A DNA stretch of 64,000 nt from Thermothelomyces thermophilus ATCC 42464 (taxonomy: Eukaryota > Ascomycota > Sordariomycetes > Sordariales > Chaetomiaceae): NCBI RefSeq assembly GCF_000226095.1, contig NC_016478.1:372001-436000 (forward strand). The letters are read 5' to 3'. Each line of letters starts with the position of its first letter. The stretch's first letter is position 1. Below are positions 1-13,656 of the stretch, one piece after another. The translations under genes and the position numbers were made by a program. The notes below the pieces were generated by a model. That model saw only the letters and a list, made by a program, of their open reading frames with translations, had not been told where the DNA came from and made no database searches.

Positions 1-2850
1 TTACCTAGAAGAATTGCTACCTATTACCCCTTATTTTAGAGATTCTTAACTATACTTCTAGTACTTAATTTTTTATTAAGCTTAATATTAAAGATACTTA
101 TTATTAGATTTAAATATAAGAAAGGGATAAGTAGAAAACCGCCTTTTAAACTTATTATAGGTTATTTAAATACTTAATTATACTATTTAACCTAATAAAT
201 ATATTAGCTACTTTTTAGAATTATATTTATTAAGTATTAGGTAGATTACTTAATAAATTTTATGTAGTTTATTTAGATAGATAATATCTTAATCTTTTAC
301 CTAACTATAAAATATATATAAAATATATCTAAAAGGTCCTTAAATAACTATAGAATGTATAACTATATTATAAACCTAGTAAATATTCATTTTATAAGGA
401 TTATATTAACTTCCTTAGATTCATAGTAAATTAGTAAAGAGTTATAATAGATCTAATATAAATTAAAATAATAGAGAAATAACTAGAACCCTAGACCTAT
501 TATAATATTTAGGTATTTCTCGGATTTATTAATTTTTATTAGAAATTTATTCGTAATTTTTTATAGATTACCTACCCCTTAACAAGTCTACTAAAGGGGT
601 TAGAAAAGGGGAAGAAACTAGGAAGAGTCTAGTTTAACCTTGAAGAATAAAGAGCATTTTAAGAAATTAAAAACCATTTTAAATTGGCACCGGTTCTCTG
701 GTATTTTAATCCCGAAAAGCCGATAACCATCGAAACAGACGCTTCTACATTTATAATAGAGGCCGTCTTATTATAGTAAGTAGAAGACTCTTAAAAACAT
801 CTTATTATATTCAAAGTTCTTAAGACTAGCCTATTATTATAGTACCCCTAATAAAAAAATGATAGTAATTATAGAAGGCTTTAAGTATTAGTAATACTAT
901 CTAATAGGAAATCCTTATAAAATTATAATCTATTTAGACTATAATGATTTATAAGGATTTATAAGATAGACCTAAGTTAATAGTTACTAGGTTAGATAGT
1001 ATATATATCTATTAGGCTTTAATTTTATTATTAAGTACTAGCTAAAGAAGTAAAATCCTATAGATAGCCCTTTAAGAAGACTAGATTATAAGGAAGATAA
1101 TCTTCTTAGGAACTAAGAATAGTTACCTATAATCTAAAATAAGATAATAAACTATAAGAAGGTATAAAAAGTATAGAAAGTTTTATAATCCTTTTACTAT
1201 TAGATTAGAATCTAGTTATTAAAAGTCAATCTAAAAAGATTATACGATTTAGAACAAACCTACCTTAAAAGGAAGCCGATTATATTACAAAGATAGGCTA
1301 AAGAGGTAATAAGACTAGAATTAGCTTCTACTATCTAGCCATTATAAATACTTAGAGAGTATATTTTAGAGCTCTAAAGATTAGACCCCTTAACTTAAGA
1401 AGTAAGGCAAGGCCTAGAAAAGGGTATAATAAAAGACTAGCAAAGTATTAGTAAAGCTAAACTATAGTCCTTAGGATATAGTAATAAGCTACTCTATAAG
1501 AGAGTGCTTTAGGTTCCTATAGAAGAAATTATAAGGTAAGAAATCCTCAAATTATATTATAATAATACTAGAGCTAGGCACTTTAGCTCTAAAAGAACTA
1601 GTAAACTTATTTAAAGAAAGTTTAACTAGTAAGGCTTAGTAAGAAACGTTAGGAATTGGTACTAAACCTGCTATATTTGCTAAATAAATAAGCCTAGATA
1701 ATATTAAAATTATAGTAGCTTAGAATCCCTACTAATCCCTAACTAACCTTAGTAAGAGATTAATATGGATATAATTATAGGTTTTCCTATAGTAAATTTC
1801 TAAGTAGAAGAATAGAATATAGTACTTATAATTATAAACTACTATATTAAAATAAACCGATTCTTTATTATTAATTTGGATATTATAAGTTAGCGGCTTA
1901 CTAAGCTAATTTATAAGGAAATTAAACTTAAATATAGTATATTAAAAGGCTATATAAGTAATTATAGCTCTATATTTACTTTATGATTTTAGGTCGATCT
2001 CTATTACCTAAACTATATTAATAGAAGGCTTTCTATAATATTTTACCCCTAAACTAATAGCTAAACTACGCAGAATAACTAAACATTTATATAATACCTT
2101 TACTATTTTACTATAGTAAACCATATAATTTAGATATAAATCCTCTTAGAAGTAAAGTTTATATATAATATTGCTATTAATATAACTATTAGCCTACCCC
2201 CTTTTTAAATATTAATAGGCTATAACCCTATAATTTTATTATAAATTAGGGACGATTCGCTAAAAGGGAGGTACTACCTTAATATAATAAAATAAATTAG
2301 AAAATTACAAGCACTATAAAAATAACTAGAAGCGTATTAGAAGGAAGCTATCTAAGATTATAAAATTTATTATAACTAAAAGTATTAAGGAAAGGTATTT
2401 AGGAGAGGTAACTTTATCTTACTCTTAACCTAACATCTTAAGCTAAAGATATTAAAAAAATTAACCTCTAAATTTATCGGCCTATTTTAGGTACTTAACC
2501 TAGTTAATTTACTAATATATTAGCTAATGTTACCTATATAGTATACCTAGTTATATAACATCTTCTCTATTTCCCTACTTAAACTATAATACCTATATAG
2601 TTAGGATAAGGCTAAATAGATACTAATACCTAAGTTAAAAGACAATAATAAGTAAGAAGTCGAAGAAGTTTTAGCAAAGTAGGCCGATAATAAGACTTAA
2701 TAGTTCCTAGTAAAATAGAAGGAGTAGCCCTCTAAATTTAACTAATAGGTAGATAAAGAAGATATCGCTAATATATAAGGTAAAGTATATAAGTTTAGGA
2801 GATATACTACGACTATAGAGCGCCTATAATACGGTATAGAGAAGTATAAG
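1..2850 (+). mobile_element. Decayed Ty3/gypsy-type LTR element, pol region (chromovirus-like)
   Basis: Broken fossil, with many breaks throughout and extreme AT bias. Translating the plus strand still shows the order expected of a Ty3/gypsy pol. A reverse transcriptase YxDD-like motif lies near 262-297. The start of the RNase H domain is near 690-750 (pattern xPEKPxxIETDAS). An integrase zinc-binding HxxxAGHF and CxxC pattern lies near 1,540-1,690, followed by the integrase core from about 1,740. A GPF-type module lies near 2,470-2,560 and a chromodomain-like stretch (xFLVKWKEWPSxxN) near 2,690-2,780. The chromodomain suggests a chromovirus (inference). The 5' end lies outside the window. 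The 3' end is not clear; the purine run at about 4,536-4,547 is a possible polypurine tract but may belong to something else. The decay looks old and RIP-driven. Confidence 0.72.
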
Positions 2851-4860
2851 AAGAGGCTAGGAAGAGGGCGCCCCTAGAAAACGCCTAGATATATATCCTA
2901 AGGAAAAGCACGTAGGGTAGAGCGGCACGTTACTATAGTAATATGCCTTAAAACGGCGATCAAAATACTGTAGAAAAGGCCTAGAGAAGGGCGCCCTAGG
3001 AGGGGCCCTAAGCTATATTATAAAGAACTATATTTTAAATGGATATTATACTAAAACTATAGTAAAGAAGGCCTTACTAGAGATACTAAAATTAGTAAAA
3101 AACATTTATATTATAGTATTATAGACTAGTAGAGCGAATCTATAATATCGATCTAGGGCTAAAAGGGTATCTACTCGATATAATTAAAAAAAATGAAAAT
3201 AGGACAAAATTCTACTACCTTAAAAACCTTATTAAAAACTACTATAGGAAATAAATTCTAAGTCTATTATATATTTACCTAAAAATTAGGCTACCTTACC
3301 TTTACTACCTAAGGCTCTTATTATAAATATACCTAGTTTGGTAATAAACTTATATTTAGCTATTTACTAAGTAATATAACCCTTATTAATAGGCTCTAGA
3401 TAAGGTAGTAGCAAATGCTATTAAATTATAAGATTATATAATACTTATATTATATTAATAAATAATTAGCTAGATTAAAATATAACTAAACGTACTATGC
3501 TAGTGTTAAACTTAGGCTATAGGTTAATAGCTATGATTATATACTTATAATTAGTTATAAACTTACTATATACTAGCTATTACTCTTATAAATATATTAG
3601 TATCTATACTAAATTATAAGTAAAAATAAATAGGTTCCTATAGAAGTAATCTTCTTATTACTATTATTAATAAGGCCTATATTAGACTAGTAATACTTCT
3701 TAACTACCTCGAAAGTAATAGCTATATCGTTTATAAATATAGTAATATAGTAGTAATAACGCTTACTAAGTATAAGCAAATCCTTAAAGTTAGCTATATC
3801 TAGCTTTAAGGCCAAAATAACCCTATAGGCAGACTAAATAATAATTATAAAATTAACTATATTACTAGTTATAGTACTAGTAGCCTAAATAATCATTAAT
3901 ACCTAGAGAATTGTTCCTAAAACGTATACTTACTAGGAGGTAGCTTATCTAATAGCCCTAGTAATACTAAAAACACTTAAACGAGCTAGAAATAAGATAT
4001 ATATACTAAACGTCAAAGGGAACCTTATTATTTGCCTTGATTTCTTCAATAGCGCTATATAAGCACTATATATATAGTAGTAAGTTAGTTATACTAAGTT
4101 ACTAAATCTCTATAATATTACTATAGATATAAGAATAAAGATTTAAAAATTACAAAAATATTATAGGTAGCCGAAACAAGAATATTCTAGAGAAGATAAG
4201 GTTAAAGATTAAAAGAAAATCAAAAGTAAAGAGCAGCTCTCTAAGAGAGTTAAATATTATTTCTATTGCTATAGTAGAGACCTTCCTAAGACTATAGTAA
4301 CTACTAGATATATTTATAATAAAGCAAATCTTTAGACGAAAACACTCGAATAATAACTATAATAATAGTAATATATATATAAAAATGAAGGTACCTAGTA
4401 TTTACCTATTCTATATATAATTATAAACAAAGCTATAATAATAAAGTACCAAAATAATAGCAATCTACTACTATAGAATAGGTCTAGGATAAAGCTATTC
4501 TAATAGAGCCTATAGGCCTATAGATAGGCCTACTAAGGGGGAGAGTAAGTTATTACAAACGTAAGCCAACCCACGCCTATAGCCAGGCTATAGCGGCCGG
4601 AGGGCCTATACCTAGGTACTAATAGGTATAACCCTACTATAATAGGCATGATTAGGGTATAGCTAGGAAAAAGGGATAGCCGATCTATAGTATAAGATAT
4701 ATCTATTAGCCTATAGATCTAAAAGGGAGGTTTTCCTCCCTAAGGATTAGTTTTCATAACTACGATTCGAGAGGGATATAAATAGGCAGCCTGCTAGCCC
4801 TAGAACAATTGACTCCCCTTACCCCCGTGATTAGTGCGAACCTGCTTAGAAAGGCCTTTA
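2850..4860. other. AT-rich, RIP-like sequence with no assignable gene
   Basis: This stretch is strongly TpA-rich and has no usable open frame. A purine run (about 4,536-4,547) followed by a more GC-rich segment (about 4,550-4,830) could be the polypurine tract and LTR start of a decayed LTR element, but I could not find a matching second LTR inside the window. Plus-strand translations between 3,200 and 4,350 show scattered coding-like runs that I cannot assign to a family. Confidence 0.4.
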
Positions 4861-5640
4861 TAATAGTGCTACCTCCTTTGATAACTAGCCTAGTAGTAGG
4901 CTGCCTTGATAGCCTTAAACTTCTATAAGCCTACTAAGCCTAGGGGTAAGCTAGAAGGCCCTATAAGGGAACTATTAAAGGCCTAATATAAGGCCCTTTA
5001 AGTAGTTATTAGGGCCTATAAGGCTACCCTTATCTGGTGCCTTAAAATAGAAGCCTAGGTACTACCCTTTAACCTCTATCTTAATAAGAGGTTAGCTAAC
5101 TTTAAAGCTAAACTTGACTAGCTACTCCTATAGACTAGGGTAGGGCTAGGGGCTTCCTAGGTCCCTATAAGGGCTCTTATCTAATAGGCCTATAATAGGC
5201 TAAGCTAGAGGTTCTAGAAAAGAAGGGCTAGGGCAAGGGGCTAGGAGCTAAAGCCTATAGCCTTAGAGGTAGTAAGGTTAATAGTCTAGTAGTAGGTTTA
5301 GGAAGGCTATAGAGGGGGTCTACCCCCCCTATAGACCCTATAGAGGAGGCTATGGGCTATAGAACTAGCTATAATAGCTAGTTAGAGCAACTACTAGAGG
5401 GCTAACTAAGCTAATAAGAGGATATAGTATATATTAGATAAGGACCCCCTATATCTAGTTTTTATAAGGGAAAGCCTATAAAGGTATTAGGGCCTGATAA
5501 AGGCCTAGAGCTCCTTATTAGTATAGGCCTATATAGTAGCTATTAGCCTCTATAACTTCTTATTTAGGGTTTAAGTCCTAGGGGTTAGTACCCCTTACTA
5601 TATCTATAGCTAAAGGAAGGAGACTATAAAATACCTAGTT
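4860..5640 (+). mobile_element. Tad1-like LINE, C-terminal coding part (left piece)
   Basis: Plus-strand frames resemble the region after the reverse transcriptase in fungal Tad1-clade LINEs: a segment like AYKATLIxxLEIEAWVxPxN near 5,010-5,080, then a C-terminal block in the style xxGVxTPYxxYxxxxETxxxL near 5,570-5,640. Stops and missing cysteines show heavy decay, consistent with RIP. The left end is not defined and the reverse transcriptase itself is not seen. The LINE is cut at 5,640 by an LTR element and resumes at 13,232; the same five bases, TAGTT, sit at both break points. The family call rests on pattern recognition only. Confidence 0.5.
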
Positions 5641-6086
5641 TGTGACGAACCCGGCTCAGACTTCTTCTAAAAGGGTTCAGACAAAGGTAGATTAAGCGGG
5701 ACAAGCGGGCAGGTCGTCTAAGGGATTCGGTAAAGCCAAAGGGTTCACAACAACACTAGAGTTATCTCTCACAGTAATCAGCAATACTTGGTATAAGTAC
5801 TATAATTATAATTATTACCACTAGTAAACTCTTAGAGTCTATCTAACAAGTAACTAGCTAGCTATATATATATAATTGTCTATCCTTCTTTAATAGTTAT
5901 CACTAGTACCATTTCTCCTTTTACCCTGTAATTCCGCGTTATCGACGGTGACATGTTATTATCACTAGTAAAGACCTTAGTCTTGGCGGTAATAATCTTC
6001 TGATTGGTCTGTTAAGTGATTAGCTGTCGGAATGTCCTATGTCCTAGCTATAGCCTGCTAGGCTATTTATATGCTTATCTGTAATA
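5641..6086 (-). repeat. Left LTR (3' LTR in element orientation)
   Basis: 446 bp. It begins TGTGACGAACCCGG and ends at the position matching GTGACA in the other copy. It is preceded by TAGTT at 5,636-5,640. It aligns with 12,786-13,231 along its whole length without gaps. Confidence 0.9.
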
Positions 6087-6479
6087 CGATGCCCTTCCTT
6101 TAAGGCTTTCGACCTAAAAGCCCTCTTAGGCCGTTTTAAATAGTGCTAATACCTTTCGCTTATAAGTATTATATTCTTCCTATTTCTACGTTATAGTCGC
6201 CATATTAATAAAATACCGATAGAGAAATAAAAGTCGTATTCTATACGTTATTATACTTCCCTTGCTTAGAATATCGCTAAAAACGGTTTTATTATTATAC
6301 CTTGCTCTTAGTACGTATTATAAGGCCTTGTCTATAAAATAATTATATATATAAAGCGTTATAAGGCTTATATTTGTTAAGGTCGTTCTTATAATAGCTC
6401 TAGTATCCCGCTTTCTTCTTATAAGCTCGTCTCCCTTTTTTTCTTTTTTTTAGTACTATAATTCCTAATATTCGTTCTA

Positions 6480-6860
6480 ATAAATCGTATTCTTCAGGAG
6501 TAGTATTATATTAAGGATGTTAAACGTCGTGCCGAACTTAAGCTAGATAAATCCTAATACTATCTAGAAGAAGCCTAGCGCGAGTTATCCGAAAAGCTTA
6601 CACGGCTCCGGCGTCTTCGTCAGTAGAAGGAGTTTTTAGTAGAGAAAGGTGCCGATATAGTGGCACGTAGTTTGTCGACCTTAGACGAGTTAGAGGCGGT
6701 TAAGCGGTAAGAGCGGCAAGAGGCGCCTACTATGCCCTCGTTAGAGATTAATAATACTATTGATGCTATTGACTAGGGCGTTGTCTTTAGTTCTGTCCTA
6801 GGTTTTCCTTTAGTTAATCTAGGTTCTGCTAGTAGAACTATTCTAGTTTCTTAGGGCAGT
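6480..6860 (+). other. Plus-strand coding-like segment, antisense to pol, inside the LTR element
   Basis: Between the pol 3' end and the left LTR, the plus strand reads as a charged, helix-rich segment rich in Arg, Leu, Glu and Lys (pattern xLRRLRQxKEFLVEKGAD, then LSTLDELEAVKR). It runs opposite to pol. Segments of this kind recur in my memory of fungal LTR elements, but I cannot name a family. It is decayed like the rest of the element. Confidence 0.4.
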
Positions 6861-9800
6861 TTAAATTCTTGACTAGTTCTTATAAGTTATCTTCTAGTCC
6901 GAAATCGAGCTATTTAACTAGATATTATAGTTCCCTATTAATAATATATAAATTTAGAATTTCTTTAACGTCCTATTCCTCTTCCTTATCTTCTGCTTCG
7001 ATATATATAGTAACCTTAACGTTTTTTGGTGCTAGTTTAAGAAGTAAAATATGAAAAATATCCATCTATAGTTATATAGATAATGGTAATAATAGTTAGT
7101 AGTTAGATATTGAAATTCGTTCTTTGATAACGAAAGGTCTAACCTTTTTAAAGTCTAGCTTCGTGCTTAGTCATTTGGTTTGTAGGTTTCGTATAATTAG
7201 GTAGACTTTGTCTCCCCTCTCTAGGCGAGGTCTCTCGAGCCTGTGTTTGTTATAGTAGTTCTTTATTCTAGTCTTGATAAACTCGAGTTCCTTTTTAAGC
7301 TTCTTATATAGTGTGTATATTTGTTCTACTTTGACTGCTGCTCTTGGCACTATAACCTCTAGTCCTTACCTAAGGTCTGCTTTATATCTGTAGTTCGTAA
7401 AGAACGGTATAACTTTAGTTATTTCCGTTAGTATTATATTATAAGCAAGTTATAAAATTAGTAATAGTATAACCTAGTTACCTTGCTAGTAGTTAATATA
7501 AGAACAGAGATACTACTTAATAACTTAGTTTAGTTACTCTATTTATCCGTTAGTCTACAGGTAATTTACCATTAATAGTTTACTATTAATGCCTAATCGT
7601 TATATTAACGCTTGTTAGAACTTTAACACGAACTTAGTATCTCTATTAGTAATCTATTCTTATAGCTAAATATATACTAATATAACTTGCTAATAGATTA
7701 TATCTACTAGCTATTTAGCTATCTAGGATTCCTTATAGAGAAAGAAGTATACCTATTTAGTTAGGCAATCTACTATAGTAAAAATACTATTATAGATTAC
7801 TCTTATAGCTATATCCTTAGATTCTAGTAGCTTTATAATAAAGTCTATCGTAACTAAGCTCTATAGTTTATTAGCTATTAGCAGTGGCTAAAGTAGCCTA
7901 TATAGCTTATATTATACCGTTTTGCTTCGATTACAAATGTCGTAGTTCCGTACAACTTCCTTAACTCGTACTATTAACTATAGAAAGTCGTAATGTTTCT
8001 TAACTTGTACGATAGTCTTTATAACTCCTTTATATCCTCCGAGTTTCGACTTATAGAGTTCTCGAATCATCCGTAGCTATTAATCCTAGTCATAGATATA
8101 TACTTTACCTTAGTACTAGAGTTTCCTATCTTTTTCTTCTACTCTATTAGGTACTAGTAATCCGGGTATTACTTAATACTATACCTTGTTAATCCTTTCT
8201 TCTTAAAAGATTATATAGCATTCTAGGAACAAGTTAAGTAGATTATCTTTTACGGGTGTTTACGTTTTGTAATGTAGCGTTCCATCTATTTGTTCCTTAA
8301 ATAATGGTAGTATTGTTTCTATTTGTCCTTCTATATAATCTGTTCGTCAGCTTAAGATGTCTACTTGTACGTTCTCTTTGCCCTTCTTATAGCGGATCTT
8401 AAAGTTAAATTCCACGAGGAATTCTACTTATTATATTTATTATCTATTAAGCTCCTTTATCGTCGTAAAGTATTGTAAATTCTTATAATCTATATACACT
8501 TATACTAGTTTAATTATACTATTAAGGTATAGTCACTATTCCTTAAAAGCTTCGATAATTATAAGTAGTTCCTTGTTATAGATCGGATAATTAAGATATA
8601 GTCTATCGAGCTTCTTTAAAAAGAAGGCTATAGGATATAGCTTTCCTTGTTTATCTTATTATCCTAATTATCCTCCGATGGTATAGTCTGAAGCGTCCGT
8701 TTCTACCTCGAATGGCTTCTTAGGATCTAGTAATACTAGTACTAGATCTTCGGTAATGGCGTCATGGATCTATATAAATGCTTACTTATACTATTCTTCC
8801 TATTAGAATTTAGTATTCTTCCTAGTAAGTTTATATAAAGGTTATATAATCGCTCTAAAATTCCTAATAAATATTCGGTAGAAGTTCATAAATCTAATAA
8901 AGCTTCGTATTTCCGTTACTAACGTTAGTTATAGCCACTCCTTAATAGCTTTAACCTTTAAAGGTTTTATCCAGATTTGTCCTAGGGATATTTCGTATCC
9001 TAGAAATACTATTTTCCTAATGTAGAATTCGCTCTTTTCCTTATTAACTAATAGTTTATATACGTATAGCACGTCTAGCACTACTTTTACGTACTTCCAG
9101 TGTTTGTCTATTGTCTTAGAGAAGATAAGTATATCGTCGAGATAATATACTATAAATTTGTCGAGAAAGGGTTAGATAGTTTGATTAATTAGGGCTTAGA
9201 ATATTACTAGCGCGTTTATAAGTCCGAATAGCATAATAAGGTACTTATAGTGGCTATAGAGTATCTTAAAGGCCGTTTTCTACTTATCGCCTTCTTTAAT
9301 CTATATATAGTTATAGGCCAATAGTAAGTTAAGATATATAAAATATTAGGCTCCTACTAACTAATCTTAGAGCCATAAGATTAGCGGTAATAGGTATCGA
9401 TTTTTCATAGTCTATTTATTAAGTTGCCAATAGTCGACATATAACCATAGCTTTCTATCTTTCTTAAGCACAAATAGGATTAGGTAGCCTACTAGCAATA
9501 TCAACAGGTAGATATATCCTCTTCGAAGGTTCTCCTCTAAATATTACTTAAGTTCTTCGTTCTATATCTAGCTCGTATAGTAAATCTTAAAGAACTTTAG
9601 TCATGCTCCTTCCTTAAGCTTGATCTCGTAATCCTATAGGCCATATTCTAGCAATCCTTCTAGATATTTCGGTTCGAATGCTAGATATCCTTTATATTCC
9701 TTCGGTACTTCCCTAGTCTCATCTCGTCTCTCGGTTTTCTAATAGTATATAAACTTGGTTCTATCTATAGCGATACTAGCGATTTCTTCTATCTTAACCT

Positions 9801-12785
9801 ACTACTCTAGTTATAGTATTCTACATTCGTTAATAGAGAGAATAGCTATTAGCGGTTTAGCTCGTTCCTCCTATTATAACGTTAGTATTGTTATACCGCT
9901 TCTTCTAGAGTCTATAGTAGTCTACCTACTATTATCTATCTCTTATAGTAGATCTATAGGATATGCCTTCCTTTAAGTATCGTCTGCTTATAATCCTTAT
10001 ACGCTTCCTATCTTACTAGTCGAATATAACTCTATTTAGGGTTATAGGTAGCTACTATTCTTCTAGCTAATGTCTAGGTTATAATCTTTATACTATAATA
10101 ACCCTAATATTATATCTTTATCATTACCTATATCTATAATATTAAATATAACTACCATAGTCTTCCTTACTATAATAATATTAATCGGTCTGGTCTCCCT
10201 ATATACCTATTATATCGGAAATAGCCCTTTGACTATACTATGCTTTTACTTCATTCTCTAAGGTATTTATAACTAATTTATAAGTATTGGCGAAATTAGG
10301 TTTATCTCTACTCTACTATCTACTAGTATAAGCATTTTGTGTTATTTCTATTATACTATTATCTATAGTCGCTTGTCTTACTACTATTGTCTAAAGATTA
10401 TAGCGATTTTCTATATTTCTACTAGGAGATCTCGATATAGTAGTCTCTTACACTAGTTCCTCCTATACTACGCTACTACTCGCCATTATATAGGCGTTAA
10501 TGGTTCCCAGGCCCCTCGAAGGGCCCTAACCCGTTTCCTAGGTTAGTGCTAACCTCTTCGGTTATTCGGCTAATAGCGGCTTTGTCAATCGTGCTCATTT
10601 CCGTAAGCTATTAAGTACTTATAGCTTCCTACCATTAGGTCTATTCTACTTTCTATCGTATATGCTATAGCTTCATCTAAAGCTCCTGAATTCGTGATTT
10701 CTTTTCGTCCGTATAATAGAGGTAATCGTTACTCTAGCACGAGTCCTATATGTCTCGTCCTATTCTATAGTACCTAGGCTAGGCTCGTTTTGGAACTACC
10801 GTAATACCTTCTAGACTCCGAGCTTCGATTTTCTAGAGTAACTTGGCTGCTCTATTCCCTATGTTATGGACCTATTCTATAAGGTGTAAGCTTCTGTCCC
10901 CGTTTTCCTATCAGATTAGCTAGTAATTATTTTCGAATTTGTCGTAGAAGTAGTATTAGCATTTATATACTATATACTGGAACTAGGGCACTTATATATA
11001 TACCTTATATTAAGGGTATAGTTATATAACGTTACCTAGGAAGTATTAGAATTCTTTCCTAAATCCTTCCTACTATATATAGATTATAGGTACTCTAATG
11101 CTAAAATAGGAGTATTTCTTCTAGTAGCTTTCCTATATATACTTGTCTTTTCTACGGCTTGTATATATAAACTAGTATTCTAGGTTCCGTACGTTATTAC
11201 TAAGTTACTAGTCGTTAAGGTACTTAGTATAGCTATTAGGCCTATTATATATTATAGGCTATTCTCCTTTAATAGTTTCTATAATATATTAGAGTTCCCT
11301 TATCTCGTCCCTTATTTTATCGCTCTACTAGGTAAGTCGAGTTAAGTATCTATCCTGTTTATATAGCTCCGTATTAAGTTAGAAAACTTTATTACGGTAC
11401 TATTTGATTCGTTCCTAGAGGAATAGAACATTAGGTCTAGGTCTTTCGTTTCCTTAGATATTGGTTATCTATGATCTATCTTACCTTTATATAACTATAA
11501 AACCTTACTACCTTAAGGCTAGGAGAATCGAAATTAATAATATATACTCTTCTACTATATCTTATTTAGCAAGACCTATCTCTAGGTCTATAATAACTAG
11601 TTTAAAGTACGGTACTTATTTGTCTTTACTATTACCGTTATATCCAAGACTATCTATATTACTACCCCTGTCTTTGTAGCTTATAGCCACTACTTTAATA
11701 ACGTCCTTAGTAGTTTTATTAATAATTATAATTTCCTTTCTAGGGACTATCTTCTACTCTTTCTTTAGGCTTTAATATTCTTACTTATAGTGCCCTTTCT
11801 TTCTATAGTTATAGTAAGTAATATTAGACTTATCTTTAGTTATCTTCTTCTAGTCCTACTTCTATATTATATCTATATCTATAGCTCTAGGGTATATCTT
11901 ATATAAGGTATTAACATATACTCGCTTTTTCTTATTATTAGCCTTAACTATAGTTCTGTTTATTTGATCTCATCTCTATTACTCCTATATATAGAGTTAA
12001 TTATCGATTCTAATAGCCTATATAATATATTTATCTAGGGTCTTAGGCTAATCGTACTTATATAGCTTATCTTTAACCTTTTCCTTTAAGCTATTATAAA
12101 ATAATTACATTAATACCTTATCGTTAAGCTAAGACTTAAGTATATCTTATCTAAACTATATGATATAAGAGGCTATTAACTTAGTCTATTAGAGATTAGT
12201 AAGTCTTTTTTATATATAAATCTTCTTATCTTTATTACTAAAAACCTTCTAAAGCTTTTCTTCGAAACGGTCGTAAGATCGAAAGACTACTTACATAAAC
12301 GTGTCTCGATCGTCTTTATCTTCCTTAGTAAGATAGTTATTCTATATAGGTTCGAACTATCTAAGTACCTTACCCTCTAATCTTATAGCTATATAGAGGA
12401 CTTTAGCTTTATCGTCTAGAAACTTATTATCATTAAGCCAGAAGTAAGATTAAAGGTTTGTCAGGAATCCTATAAGATCCTCCTTAGTTCCTCTATATTT
12501 GCTAGGTAGTTTGATCTTGATATAGCTCGCTTTAGTAGTCTCGAGCGCCTTGATTTTGGTATAGGCCTCGTTAACCAACTTCTATAAGTGCTTTTCGCCA
12601 TTCTCAAGTTCCTTAATTCGGGCTTAAGTAGCCTTGTCTCTTTAGTCTAACTCCTAGATCTATTACTAGAGTTAACTAAGCTAGGTAAGCAGCTATTTAG
12701 CTATAACGTTAGTAGCTATATCGATATCAAAGTCGAAGTTACCTCTGTTCTAAACTATAATAGAACAAAGGGAGTGGTAACAACG

Positions 12786-13231
12786 TATAACAAACCCGGC
12801 TTAGACTTTTTCTAAAAGGGTTTAGACAAAGGTAGATTGAGTGGGACAAGTGGGCAGGTCGTCTAAGGGATTTAGTAAAGCTAAAGGGTTTATAATAATA
12901 CTAGAGTTATCTCTTATAGTGATTAGTAATACTTAGTATAAGTATTATAATTATAATTATTACTACTAGTAAACTTTTAAAGTCTATCTAATAAGTGATT
13001 AGCTAGCTATATATATATAATTGTCTGTCCTTTTTCAATAGTTATTACTAGTACTATTTCTCCTTTCACCCTGTAATTCCGTATTATCGACAGTGACATG
13101 TTATTATCACTAGTGAAGACCTTAGTCTTGGCGGTGATAATCTTCTAATTGGTCCGTCAAGTGATTGGCTGTCGGAATGTCCCATGTCCTGGCTGTAGCC
13201 TGCCAGGCCGTCTATATGCTTATCCGTGACA
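12786..13231 (-). repeat. Right LTR (5' LTR in element orientation)
   Basis: 446 bp, gap-free match to 5,641-6,086. It is followed by TAGTT at 13,232-13,236, completing the target duplication. Its right half keeps more G and C than the left LTR, while its left half keeps fewer. Confidence 0.9.
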
Positions 13232-13620
13232 TAGTTATTTAATGCCTAAACCTATTAAGAAGCCAAATATAGGAATCCTAGGAAATATAGTCATAAAGGG
13301 ACCTAGACATTGTTTTATAAGGTATAGGAGCCTATAACTGTTATCTAGTAAGGAGGGTTCTATAGTAGCTAATAGACCTAGGGAGGCTTCTAAAATACTA
13401 CCTTATAAGGAGGTTAGACTAGGAGGTAAAGCCTTTAAAGGGCTATTTTAGCTATTTCTCTTTTTCTTTATAGTAAATTAGTATTCTAGATTAGGCATTA
13501 AAGGTAGGATAGAGGTTTTTATCTAGCCTATTAGGTATAGTTTCCTTTATATATAACTAGAGAGGCTTTACTATACTTATTAGTATAGTAATATAAGATT
13601 AATAATAATAATAATGATAA
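13232..13620 (+). mobile_element. Tad1-like LINE, right piece with C-terminus and tail
   Basis: This is the continuation of the LINE interrupted at 5,640. The plus-strand frame keeps patterns typical of the end of Tad1-type proteins (xLVRRVLxxLIDxGRLLxYYLxRRL near 13,340-13,430). The segment ends in A/T-rich sequence with a TAA/TGA-type short repeat at about 13,595-13,635. Decay is heavy, with C:G to T:A bias. Confidence 0.45.
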
Positions 13621-13652
13621 TAATAATCTATTTTATTACTTAAAATAAGTTC

Positions 13653-13656
<4 letters not shown>

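Larger units (their letters stand above)
5641..13231 (-). mobile_element. LTR retrotransposon, Ty3/gypsy-type, two LTRs, RIP-decayed, pol on minus strand
   Basis: A structurally complete but broken element with many breaks across its coding parts. Two 446-bp direct repeats bound it, and TAGTT flanks it on both sides as a 5-bp target duplication. Read on the minus strand: a gag region at about 12,760-11,700 with a zinc-knuckle-like pattern near 11,785-11,830; a reverse transcriptase with YLDD-type motif near 9,127-9,152; the start of RNase H (xPKKPFEVETDASDYTIGG) near 8,680-8,740; an integrase zinc-binding region near 7,930; an integrase core about 7,450-7,850; and a C-terminal xRPFVIKE segment near 7,100-7,190. 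A plus-strand coding-like segment lies between the pol end and the left LTR (about 6,500-6,850). All LTR-LTR differences I see are transitions without indels, so LTR divergence overstates its age. Confidence 0.88.

Noticed and set aside
6869-7054. Short Ser/Tyr-rich open frame in the left LTR element
   Set aside because: Composition reflects AT-rich decayed DNA; not a host gene.
9755-11679. Short Leu/Ile/Ser-rich open frames in the left LTR element
   Set aside because: Antisense readings of the decayed pol and gag region.
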